Origin: Lachnospiraceae bacterium | GTDB taxonomy: Bacteria; Bacillota; Clostridia; Lachnospirales; Lachnospiraceae | Reading direction: 5' to 3' | DNA length: 24,320 nt | NCBI GenBank assembly: GCA_017446125.1 | Contig: JAFSRL010000158.1 | Coordinates: 1-24,320, forward strand | In this document: positions 8,014 through 15,102 of the stretch, one piece after another | How the letters are laid out: each line of letters starts with the position of its first letter | How positions within the stretch are numbered: the first letter of the stretch is position 1 | The notes under the pieces: generated by a model | The model's input: the letters and a program-made list of their open reading frames with translations, nothing else | Databases searched by the model: none | What the model was told of the DNA's origin: nothing | Translations under genes and position numbers: made by a program

Positions 8014-9282
8014 TTATTTTAGGTAATTCCACGGAGATACATAACTTCCGTTTAAACGCACGCCGAAATGCAAATGATTTCCGGTCGAGCGTCCCGTCGT
8101 GCCAACCGCGCCAATCGTCTGTCCCGCGGTCACTTCCTGTCCCTTCGAAACGGACAGCGCCGAAGCGTGCATGTAAATCGTATACAGTCCGTCCCCGTGA
8201 TCGATCATGACGTAGTTGCCCATCGAGGCGGAATACGCCGCCGCGACCACCGTTCCGTTGTATGCCGCAAGGATGGGGCTGCCGCCGGGGGCCGCAAGGT
8301 CAATCCCGTTGTGCTGCATCCTCACACCCAGCGTGGGATGGATGCGCGGTCCGAAGTCATCCGAAATTCTCGTATAGGAGGGTGCGGGCCACGTGAACAT
8401 GCCGCCGTCATACTTGCGTCTGTTCGCTTCGGCAAGCGCCGCTCTCTCCGCCGCGACCGCTTTTTCGAGTGCCGCAATCTCCGCGTTCTCCTGCGCGATG
8501 GAATCCTGGTACGCCTTGATCGCCGCCTCCTTGTCAGAGATGTCCGCGTTGAGGCCGTTGATCTGCACCTGCTTCTCTGCGATCAGGCTCTCCATGTTTT
8601 TCTCTTCCGCGTCCGCGTCTTTTTTCGCCTGCTCGAGCGTCGCCTTTTCCTCTTCAAGCGCGTCCCGCGTTAAGGCAACCAACTGCGCCTGCGCGACATA
8701 CTCATCGAGCTTGCCCCTGTCGTAGGCGGAGAGCTCCTCGATGTAGTTTGCCTTGTTGAGTATTTCCGCAAAGGTGCCGGAGCCGGAAAGGACCTCCAGA
8801 TACATCGAATCGCCGCGCTCATACATGAACTTGATGCGGTCCTTCATCGCCTCGTACTGGTTCTGCTGCGTCTCGATTGCGGTCTCAAGCTCTTCTTCCG
8901 TCGTCGCGATTTCCGCTTCCTTCTCCGTAATCTTGGTCTTGAGCGAATCAATCCTTGTCTGAATCTCCGTCAGGGAACCGTCAAGCTGTGTCACATACGC
9001 GGAAAGATTTTTCTTCGATTTCTCGAGCTCGTCCTTCACCTTCTTGATGTCGGTTAAGTTCTTCTGCATCGCGTCGCGTTCCTTTTTCGCGTCCTGGATC
9101 TGACGCTCCTTTTGCGCGATGCTCTCCTGCGTCGCCGCGTACACGGGCGGGGTCGAAAACAAATCCCCCTTTCTTCCGGCGGCGTTCACAAGGACAAAAA
9201 GAACCAGTGCGCACGAAAGCACTCTCCGGCGCACCTTCTTTGTTGTGATGCGGTTATCCTCTTTCTGATTCAAACGGCTCAA
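8014..9282 (-). CDS. Coiled-coil M23 peptidoglycan hydrolase (EnvC/PcsB-like), probable FtsEX partner
   Basis: A 422-aa exported protein. A basic N-terminus and hydrophobic core (about 21-35) are followed by a possible V-Y-A cleavage site near residue 49. A long coiled coil rich in Glu, Lys and Gln spans about 52-280, and a C-terminal LytM/M23 zinc endopeptidase domain follows (about 300-415). M23 metal motifs are intact: HNGID (H-x3-D) and HLHFG (H-x-H). This is the layout of EnvC and other FtsEX-controlled hydrolases, and the gene follows ftsX directly. An active HxH site suggests that it cuts peptidoglycan itself rather than only activating amidases, as EnvC does. The start appears to be TTG at 9282, eight bases after the ftsX stop, with only a weak upstream AAGGG, so the exact start is uncertain. 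Confidence 0.88.
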   Translation of the reverse strand: MSRLNQKEDNRITTKKVRRRVLSCALVLFVLVNAAGRKGDLFSTPPVYAATQESIAQKERQIQDAKKERDAMQKNLTDIKKVKDELEKSKKNLSAYVTQLDGSLTEIQTRIDSLKTKITEKEAEIATTEEELETAIETQQNQYEAMKDRIKFMYERGDSMYLEVLSGSGTFAEILNKANYIEELSAYDRGKLDEYVAQAQLVALTRDALEEEKATLEQAKKDADAEEKNMESLIAEKQVQINGLNADISDKEAAIKAYQDSIAQENAEIAALEKAVAAERAALAEANRRKYDGGMFTWPAPSYTRISDDFGPRIHPTLGVRMQHNGIDLAAPGGSPILAAYNGTVVAAAYSASMGNYVMIDHGDGLYTIYMHASALSVSKGQEVTAGQTIGAVGTTGRSTGNHLHFGVRLNGSYVSPWNYLK

Positions 9283-9289
9283 GCTGTAA

Positions 9290-10186
9290 TCAAACCCTTA
9301 AATGTCTTCTGACGGTTACAATGGATCCCAAAAAGCCGATGCCCACACCGATCGCAATCGACAGCGGTGCCAGCGTGGAGAAGATTTCGCTCCAGGGCAA
9401 AAACTGCAGGATCGCGGAGAGCATCGAGAAGCGCTCCGCCACATACCCGATTGCCTGCCGGTAAACAAAGAACAGGATCACGAGCGGCACAAGTGAACCG
9501 ATCACGCCGATCAAAACACCTTCAAACACGAACGGTGCCCGCACGAAAAAGTCCGTGGCGCCGATGTACTTCATGATGTTGATTTCTTCCTTGCGCACAC
9601 TGATGCCGATCGTCACCGTGTTGCTGATTAAGAAGATGGAAACCAGTAACAGAATCAAAATGATGCCGGCGGACACAATCGCAATCAGGCGGTTGGCGCC
9701 CGTCAAGGTTGTCGCCGCAACCTCCGAACGGTTGACGCGCCGGATGCCGTCCATCGACTCCAGGTACGTGACAAGATCCTGCTGCATCGAAATGTCATTT
9801 AAATAAATCTGTAAGTTTGCGGAATCCGCGAGCGGGTTTTCCGTGAAGCCGTCCGCGTATTCCCCCAGGTACTGGTCCTTAAAGGAGTTCCACGCGTCCT
9901 CCGCGGAGAGATACACAATCTCGCGGACCTCGACGCGCTGCTCCAGCAGGTTCTTGACGGACAAAATCTGATCCTCCGTCGTGCCCTCGTTGAAGAAGAC
10001 CGTGACGGAGACGCCTTCCTCCGCGGTCTTTACGATGTGCTGGAAGTTCGTCACAATCGCATAGAACATGCCGAAGAGAAACAGACATGCCGTAATCGTC
10101 GCGACGGACGCCAGCGTATACCAGCGGTTTCTCGTTAAATTTTTAAATCCCTGCCCGAGGCAGTAGAAAAAAGTCGAAATTCTCAT
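9290..10186 (-). CDS. ftsX: Cell-division ABC transporter permease FtsX
   Basis: A 298-aa type VII ABC permease with four predicted membrane helices (about 24-46, 170-192, 220-245 and 268-291). A large extracytoplasmic loop follows helix 1, the region that in this family contacts the peptidoglycan hydrolase. The length matches Firmicutes FtsX. The start overlaps the ftsE stop by 4 nt (ATGA). With FtsE it forms a complex that transmits ATP hydrolysis across the membrane to switch on a wall hydrolase rather than moving a solute. Confidence 0.95.
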   Translation of the reverse strand: MRISTFFYCLGQGFKNLTRNRWYTLASVATITACLFLFGMFYAIVTNFQHIVKTAEEGVSVTVFFNEGTTEDQILSVKNLLEQRVEVREIVYLSAEDAWNSFKDQYLGEYADGFTENPLADSANLQIYLNDISMQQDLVTYLESMDGIRRVNRSEVAATTLTGANRLIAIVSAGIILILLLVSIFLISNTVTIGISVRKEEINIMKYIGATDFFVRAPFVFEGVLIGVIGSLVPLVILFFVYRQAIGYVAERFSMLSAILQFLPWSEIFSTLAPLSIAIGVGIGFLGSIVTVRRHLRV

Positions 10187-10923
10187 TCGTCGTCCTCGTC
10201 GTTGTATGTGCCGTGTTCCTCGTCAGAGACAACGACCCCCTTCTGCAATGTAATGACGCGCTTCTCCATCATGTTGACAATCGCCTTGTCGTGCGTCACG
10301 ACGATGACGGTCGTTCCGCTCTCATTGATTTTTTCAATGAGGTTCATGATTTCCGCGGAGATTTCCGGGTCCAAATTTCCCGTGGGCTCATCGCACAACA
10401 AAATGGAAGGCTTGTTGACGAGTGCCCGCGCGAGCGCCACGCGCTGCTGCTCGCCGCCGGAGATGTGCGTGACCTTGCTCTTGTACTTGCCGCCTAAGCC
10501 CACGCGCTCCAAAATCACCGAAACGTTTCTGCGGATTTCCCTTGCGGGCACCTGCACGACGCGCTGCGCAAGCGCGACGTTCTCATAAACGTTGCGGTCC
10601 TCCAACAGGCGGAAGTCCTGGAAGACAACCCCCAAATTGCGGCGGTACTTTGGAATTCTGGAATGACGGATGCGGTTTAAATTGTACCCCATCACGTTGA
10701 TGTTGCCGCTTGACGCGGTCAGTTCCCGTAGCAGAAGCTTGATGAGCGTTGACTTTCCGCTGCCGGACTTGCCCACGATAAACACAAACTCCCCTTTTTT
10801 GATATGAAGGGTGACGCCGTTTAAGGCCGGTGCCCCCTTTGAATACGCCTTGCTGACATTCTCTAATGTAATGATTTCATCTTCCGGAATGCGGCTTTTA
10901 CGTCTCCTCGTCCGTGTGTCCAT
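10183..10923 (-). CDS. ftsE: Cell-division ATP-binding protein FtsE
   Basis: A 246-aa ABC ATPase with Walker A GKSGSGKS (51-58), signature SGGEQQR, Walker B ILLCDEPTG and the H-loop VTHD. It is slightly longer than the usual 220-230 aa, with a basic N-terminal extension (about 1-15) and an acidic C-terminal tail rich in Asp and Glu. AAGGAGA lies five bases before the ATG. It is the second gene of the operon, 16 bp after the PucR/CdaR-type regulator. Confidence 0.96.
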   Translation of the reverse strand: MDTRTRRRKSRIPEDEIITLENVSKAYSKGAPALNGVTLHIKKGEFVFIVGKSGSGKSTLIKLLLRELTASSGNINVMGYNLNRIRHSRIPKYRRNLGVVFQDFRLLEDRNVYENVALAQRVVQVPAREIRRNVSVILERVGLGGKYKSKVTHISGGEQQRVALARALVNKPSILLCDEPTGNLDPEISAEIMNLIEKINESGTTVIVVTHDKAIVNMMEKRVITLQKGVVVSDEEHGTYNDEDDE

Positions 10924-10939
10924 TGCATTCTCCTTGCGG

Positions 10940-12016
10940 TTACGTGTTTACATACTTCATGTACTTGACGACCATCAACGCGATCTTGAACGTGATGGCG
11001 TCCTCAAACACGCGCAGGTCCAGTCCCGTTGTCTTCTGGAGTTTGTCCAGACGGTAGACCAAAGTGTTGCGGTGTATGAAGAGCTGCCTCGAGGTTTCCG
11101 AGACATTTAAGTTGTTTTCAAAAAACTTGTCAATCGTCGTCAGGGTCTCTTCATCAAAGTTGTCCGGATTCTTTCCGGAGAAAATTTCCTTGATGAACAT
11201 CTTGCATAACGGGATGGGCAACTGGTAAATCAGTCTTCCGATGCCCAGCTCCGAATAGCAGATAATCCTGCGCTCGTCGAAGAAAATCCTGCCCACGTCA
11301 AGCGCCATCTTCGCTTCCTTGAAGGACCGGCTGACCTCCCGGATTTCGTTCACCGCCGTGCCGTACGCGATGCGGGCATCGTCCACGCCCTCCTTCTCGA
11401 GGCGCTTCATGAACTTCTCCGCGCACTTCGCGATTCCATCCGCGTCGTCGATGTCGGAGATGTCCTTGACAATGATGACGTTGTTCTCATCGACCTCCGT
11501 CACGAAATCATTGCCGGCGCCGAAGTGGCTCTTCGCAACCTCCAGCACATTGATTTCCTTGACGCGTGCGCTTTCGACAATCATCGTCACGCGCCTTAAG
11601 TCTGTCGGGATGTGCAGCTTTTTCGAGCGCGAGTACACATCCACCAAAAGCAGGTTGTCGAGCAGAAGGTTCTTGATGAAGTTGTCCTTATCAAACCGTT
11701 CCTTATACGCGATGAGCAGGTTCTCAATCTGGAACGCCGCCATCTTGCCCACCACATACGTGCTCTCGCCGCCCTCCAGCGCGACGAGGACGTACTCGGG
11801 CTGCTGCTCGTCAAAGATTTTGAAATACTGATCCCCCCGCACCTCCTGTGCCTCCGCATCCGAACGCGCGAAGGTCAGCGCGGCCTTCACCACTTCTTCC
11901 GGCACATCCAACGTTGCGGCCGCCTCGCGACCGTCCAAGTCCAATACACAAAAGTCGAGATGGGAAATGGCCTTGATGCCGTCGATTGTGTTTTGCAATA
12001 CCTGATTGGAAACCAT
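10940..12016 (-). CDS. PucR/CdaR-family transcriptional regulator
   Basis: A 358-aa cytoplasmic regulator. The N-terminal part resembles the sensory region of CdaR-type (sugar-diacid regulator) proteins, and the C-terminal 55 residues form the PucR-type HTH_30 domain, with NNLNVSETSRQLFIHRNTL as the helix-turn-helix. The ligand is unknown; similar genes beside ftsE are called CdaR or PucR only by family. The start at 12016 is chosen because GGGGG lies three bases upstream; an in-frame start at 12070 would overlap the promoter. As first gene of the ftsEX operon it may control its own operon, perhaps through the inverted repeat at 12029-12049 (inference). Confidence 0.85.
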   Translation of the reverse strand: MVSNQVLQNTIDGIKAISHLDFCVLDLDGREAAATLDVPEEVVKAALTFARSDAEAQEVRGDQYFKIFDEQQPEYVLVALEGGESTYVVGKMAAFQIENLLIAYKERFDKDNFIKNLLLDNLLLVDVYSRSKKLHIPTDLRRVTMIVESARVKEINVLEVAKSHFGAGNDFVTEVDENNVIIVKDISDIDDADGIAKCAEKFMKRLEKEGVDDARIAYGTAVNEIREVSRSFKEAKMALDVGRIFFDERRIICYSELGIGRLIYQLPIPLCKMFIKEIFSGKNPDNFDEETLTTIDKFFENNLNVSETSRQLFIHRNTLVYRLDKLQKTTGLDLRVFEDAITFKIALMVVKYMKYVNT

Positions 12017-12028
12017 ATACCCCCTTTC

Positions 12029-12049
12029 TGTGCGACCCCAATTCGCACA
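12029..12049 (-). promoter_or_regulatory. Perfect 7-bp inverted repeat at the 5' end of the regulator-ftsEX transcript
   Basis: TGTGCGA and TCGCACA flank a 7-nt loop. The repeat begins about seven bases after the -10 box at 12057-12062, so the mRNA would start with this hairpin, followed closely by the ribosome-binding site. It could be an operator for the regulator or an RNA hairpin that stabilises the transcript or controls translation. Confidence 0.55.
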
Positions 12050-12056
12050 AAAAACC

Positions 12057-12062
12057 ATTATA
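12057..12062 (-). promoter_or_regulatory. -10 box of the regulator-ftsEX operon
   Basis: A perfect TATAAT on the minus strand, 41 bp before the start codon. I find no good -35 at 16-18 bp spacing, so the promoter may need an activator. An alternative TAGAAT lies about 10 bp further upstream. Confidence 0.4.
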
Positions 12063-12160
12063 TGAACCATTCTAATCTATCTTCGGTGAAATTGCCATAA
12101 AAAACGCTGTTTTTTTGTGAATTTTTCATGTTTCGGGACCTGTTTCCGGCGTGCGCCGAA

Positions 12161-12180
12161 GATATTTGTCTGAAAATATC
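12161..12180. promoter_or_regulatory. 7-bp inverted repeat upstream of the yjfB-like promoter
   Basis: GATATTT and AAATATC flank a 6-nt spacer, and the repeat ends 19 bp before the -35 box at 12200. The symmetry and place fit a dimeric regulator site, but AT-rich inverted repeats also arise by chance. Confidence 0.3.
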
Positions 12181-12199
12181 ATAAAATCTATCAGAATAT

Positions 12200-12228
12200 T
12201 TGACTTTCGACACGCGATTTGATATAAT
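12200..12228 (+). promoter_or_regulatory. Strong sigma-A type promoter of the yjfB-like gene
   Basis: TTGACT (12200-12205) and a perfect TATAAT (12223-12228) are 17 bp apart. Transcription would start near 12235, about 29 nt before the ATG. GGAGG at 12255-12259 is the ribosome-binding site. Confidence 0.8.
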
Positions 12229-12263
12229 TAGGATGTATCTGATAACAGGCTTTTGGAGGTCAC

Positions 12264-12458
12264 ATGCACCTGGATGTTGCAGCGCTGTCCATGAACTTAG
12301 CGCAAATCAACACAATGAACAGCTTCGGTGTCGCCATGCTCGACAAGAATCTCGACATGATGAAGGATGCCGGCGCCGCCATGGTCCAGATGATGGACAG
12401 CTCGATGGAGCTTTCCGTCAATCCGAACGTGGGCGGCAATTTTGATATGCGTGTTTAA
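12264..12458 (+). CDS. YjfB-family small protein (putative motility protein)
   Basis: A 64-aa protein matching the YjfB family over its whole length: an N-terminal D-V-A-A-L-S-M block, a Met-rich central helix, and the ending VNPNVGGNFDMRV that corresponds to the family's HLGGNIDI-type C-terminus. The family is linked to motility mainly through regulation with flagellar genes in Bacillus; its biochemical role is unknown. It has no signal peptide or membrane segment. It is a single gene with a near-consensus housekeeping promoter rather than a sigma-D-type one. Its stop codon overlaps the convergent thioesterase stop in a shared TTAA (12455-12458). Confidence 0.85.
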   Translation: MHLDVAALSMNLAQINTMNSFGVAMLDKNLDMMKDAGAAMVQMMDSSMELSVNPNVGGNFDMRV

Positions 12459-13177
12459 TACGTTAACTCGATTACACAGTAGGGTTTTCCCGATGCATCG
12501 TCCAGCGAGACGGTGTATTTTTTTGCGCCGTCTTCGGCCGTGCCCGTATGAAGGCGCGGGTGGAAGACATCGTCCAAGAATGCCTGCCTGTGGTACTCCG
12601 CGCGCAGTTGCTTCACCTCGCCCTCCGCGAGAAAGTCCATTGCGATTTTGATGTACTGTCCGTTGTTGACGTGGTCGTTTGTGTCGAGGTGGTGCGGTAC
12701 GACCTTCACCTGCGGCAGCTCCTTGATGTCGCCCTCCTGCGGGAAGGGGAGCTTGCGCGGCGCGTAATCCATTTCGAGCTTTTCACTTAAGGGGTACGCC
12801 TGTAGCATGTCCTCCGGAATGCGGATGGGCATCAGGGTGTCCAAGTTGACCAGGGACCAGACACTGTTTGCAACCGCAAGCGTTTCGCCTGCCTTCGTTT
12901 TCAAAAGGAAGTTGCGCAGTCCCAAAAAGCCTCTTAATTCATAAGGCTGTGTTCCGATGACGACCTCCTCGCACAGGGCGGGGTAACGCTTCACCCGGAT
13001 CTGCCAGGCGTTGATGACCCAGGCGATGCGCTCGTTTAAGAGCTTGCGGTATCCGACGCCCGCGTTTTCCGAATGGAACACGGAGCAGTCCTGAAAGTAA
13101 TCCAAAAGCGCCGGCAATGTCAGGATGCCGTTGTGATCTGTTTCCGAGTAACGAATGACGCTTTCAAATGTGTACAA
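12455..13177 (-). CDS. Acyl-ACP thioesterase (FatA/FatB-type, PF01643)
   Basis: A 240-aa double-hotdog thioesterase that releases fatty acids from acyl carrier protein in the cytoplasm. The first hotdog contains YSETDHNG near the N-terminus. The second contains HHLDTNDHVNNGQYI, which has the Asn/His-type active-site pattern of this family. The start is TTG at 13177, because AAGGAGG stands eight bases upstream and the protein then begins YTFESVIRYSE, as family members do. The longer in-frame ATG start at 13243 would place 22 extra residues up to the edge of the tRNA gene and has no ribosome-binding site. It is a single gene, divergent from the tRNA, and its leader overlaps the tRNA promoter. 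Confidence 0.88.
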   Translation of the reverse strand: MYTFESVIRYSETDHNGILTLPALLDYFQDCSVFHSENAGVGYRKLLNERIAWVINAWQIRVKRYPALCEEVVIGTQPYELRGFLGLRNFLLKTKAGETLAVANSVWSLVNLDTLMPIRIPEDMLQAYPLSEKLEMDYAPRKLPFPQEGDIKELPQVKVVPHHLDTNDHVNNGQYIKIAMDFLAEGEVKQLRAEYHRQAFLDDVFHPRLHTGTAEDGAKKYTVSLDDASGKPYCVIELTY

Positions 13178-13194
13178 CGATTTTTCCTCCTTGT

Positions 13195-13223
13195 TTGACT
13201 TTTCTTGCTTCGTGGTGTAAACT
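13195..13223 (+). promoter_or_regulatory. Promoter of tRNA-Gln
   Basis: TTGACT (13195-13200) and TAAACT (13218-13223) are 17 bp apart, with the likely start near 13230 and the tRNA beginning at 13246. It lies inside the leader of the divergent thioesterase gene. Confidence 0.55.
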
Positions 13224-13245
13224 GTTTTGTTGTAGCAATACACAT

Positions 13246-13318
13246 TGGGCTATCGCCAAGCGGTAAGGCAACGGACTCTGACTCCGTCATTTCGAAGGTT
13301 CGAATCCTTCTAGCCCAG
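13246..13318 (+). tRNA. tRNA-Gln (anticodon CUG)
   Basis: A 73-nt cloverleaf folds without gaps. Acceptor arms TGGGCTA and TAGCCCA pair over seven bases with discriminator G; the D-arm is GCC/GGC; the anticodon arm ACGGA/TCCGT carries loop CTCTGAC with anticodon CTG at 13278-13280; the T-arm GAAGG/CCTTC carries TTCGAAT. The U1-A72 end pair is typical of bacterial tRNA-Gln. The 3' CCA is not encoded. No terminator follows, so read-through would run antisense into the convergent membrane protein gene, whose last codons overlap the tRNA. Confidence 0.95.
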
Positions 13319-15080
13319 TCAGGAAAAACAAAGGCATTGTCATCACAACCGGGTACGCGTAGCGAAACTCCGTCGCGGTCGGGGTGGCAAGGAACAGCGT
13401 CACAAGCAACGCCGCCGGAATGAGAAGGATGAGCCATCCTTTATCAAACACCGGAAGGCGTTTTTTGTTTGCCTTCCATGCCGCCGCAAACAACAAAAGC
13501 CACGTATAGGTGCCCATGCTGAACAAAAGCCCTAAGCCCGGTACAAACTCTCCCGCCTTTAAGACGATTTCCTTTATCTTGACCACAATCCTGCCGCGCA
13601 AGACCGGCGCGTGGTAAACGCCCACATCGTTTTCGATGATTCCGTCAATCCATGCCGTGTGGTAGGCAACGTCCGGATACCAGTAGCCCTTCGTCAACGC
13701 AATCCATGCCTGCAAATAGGTTCCGGGGTAACGCAACCCGAGGCGCAGCCAGAGGCGGAAAAACTCCGCCTTATGCTCCACAAGGTACTGCTGGTTTCCC
13801 GCGCGCACCAGCTCCTTCATGTTGTCCGCGAAGTCTTCCGCGTAGACGCTCTTGACGTGCTCTGTCTCAATGACGTTCGCAATCAGTTCCTGTTCCCCTT
13901 CTGTCAGCGCACCGTTGTTCACGATGACCCTCGCCACCTGCTGCAAGGGCACGCAGAGCGATTCCACAAAGTCCGGCTGCGTAACCTTTTGGGATTGCAG
14001 CACGGGCCCGCGGAAGTAAACGGCGCACGCCACGGCAAGAATAAGCGCGCAGGCATACGCAAGCGGAAGCTTCTTTTGAGCGCCCTCTTCCTTTTCTCGT
14101 TGCAGGAACAGGAAAACAAGAAAGAAAGGTAAGAGCAACAGCATCATGTAAAAGCCGTTCGAGCGGAAGACGCAAAGTGCCGTCGCCAGATGAAAGAGCG
14201 AAACAATGCGCAGGAGGTTTGTTTTTGAAAACATCTCCTCCGTTTGGTCGTCATACACGATGCGTGCGGTTAAGGACATGAACAGCATCACAATGCCGGT
14301 GAAGGGAATGTCCTTCCAGACAGCGACCGCAAACACGCCGTTGAAGGGCAGCAAGGCAAAGAACAGCATCGTCAGAATGTTTACGATGCGTTTTCTTCCC
14401 CGCAGCAAAACCTGAATCGTACGGTTGAGGTACGCGCAGCAAAGCGATAAAAACGTCATCTGGACAAAGGTGTAAAAGGCAAGCCCCATATTGACGTTGT
14501 TTAAGGTGTTTTCGCCGAACCGGTAAAACAGCGACAGGATGTAGGTGTGCACAATCGGATGGTGGTTGGAGTACGAACGCAAGCCTGCCGCCTGTTCAAG
14601 CTGCACGATGGAATCCGGCGAACAGATCCCGGGGTATTCATATAAGTAGTACGGCAGGTAACACAGCATGCAGGCAAGGAAGGTGATGAGAAAGACATGC
14701 TTCAAGGGTTCTTCTTCCTTCTTAGTTTTTTGTTTTGCAATCCACGCAAAGACCGCCCGTACGGCAGCGGACAACAACAGAAAGAGTCCCGCAGTGAAGA
14801 TGATGAGCGTCATCACGCGAAACAGTGCGGAATCAAAGGGCTCCGTTAAGCGCTTGTGCTCCGCCATCAGGGTGAGGAGCGTATAGAGAAGGGCGAGAAA
14901 ATCCTGCGGAAAGACAAAGCGCTCCTCCTTTGTGCGCGAAAACAAAAGGTACAACGCCGCAAACAAAAACGGCGCGATGAAGGCGCGCATGGAGACATGA
15001 AACAACAGCAGCATCGCCCAGGTGGACAACACCGCTGTGATGACGTTCCTGATGGTTTTTTTGCATTCCATGCGGTTCAC
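13287..15080 (-). CDS. Polytopic membrane protein (DUF6020-like, possible GT-C-type)
   Basis: A 597-aa integral membrane protein with about a dozen hydrophobic segments. The conserved-looking part around residues 145-190 reads YPGICSPDSIVQLEQ followed by YSNHHPIVHT; this resembles DUF6020 and lipid-linked-sugar glycosyltransferases of GT-C type, where acidic and His residues in the first outer loop matter. The function is therefore only suggested. The start may be GTG at 15080 or ATG at 15071; AAGGA upstream is 12 bases from the first. It lies 22 bp after the glutamine synthetase gene and ends the long minus-strand run. The last nine to ten codons (ending GLEGFEPSK) and the stop are the antisense of tRNA-Gln, so the original C-terminus may have been replaced. 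Confidence 0.75.
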   Translation of the reverse strand: MNRMECKKTIRNVITAVLSTWAMLLLFHVSMRAFIAPFLFAALYLLFSRTKEERFVFPQDFLALLYTLLTLMAEHKRLTEPFDSALFRVMTLIIFTAGLFLLLSAAVRAVFAWIAKQKTKKEEEPLKHVFLITFLACMLCYLPYYLYEYPGICSPDSIVQLEQAAGLRSYSNHHPIVHTYILSLFYRFGENTLNNVNMGLAFYTFVQMTFLSLCCAYLNRTIQVLLRGRKRIVNILTMLFFALLPFNGVFAVAVWKDIPFTGIVMLFMSLTARIVYDDQTEEMFSKTNLLRIVSLFHLATALCVFRSNGFYMMLLLLPFFLVFLFLQREKEEGAQKKLPLAYACALILAVACAVYFRGPVLQSQKVTQPDFVESLCVPLQQVARVIVNNGALTEGEQELIANVIETEHVKSVYAEDFADNMKELVRAGNQQYLVEHKAEFFRLWLRLGLRYPGTYLQAWIALTKGYWYPDVAYHTAWIDGIIENDVGVYHAPVLRGRIVVKIKEIVLKAGEFVPGLGLLFSMGTYTWLLLFAAAWKANKKRLPVFDKGWLILLIPAALLVTLFLATPTATEFRYAYPVVMTMPLFFLTGLEGFEPSK

Positions 15081-15102
15081 GTTCGAAGTGATTTCCTTCA
15101 GA

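Noticed and set aside
12147..12158. Short hairpin CGGCG-TG-CGCCG in the 12017-12263 gap as a terminator
   Set aside because: The loop is only two bases, no T-run follows on either strand, and no gene ends there.
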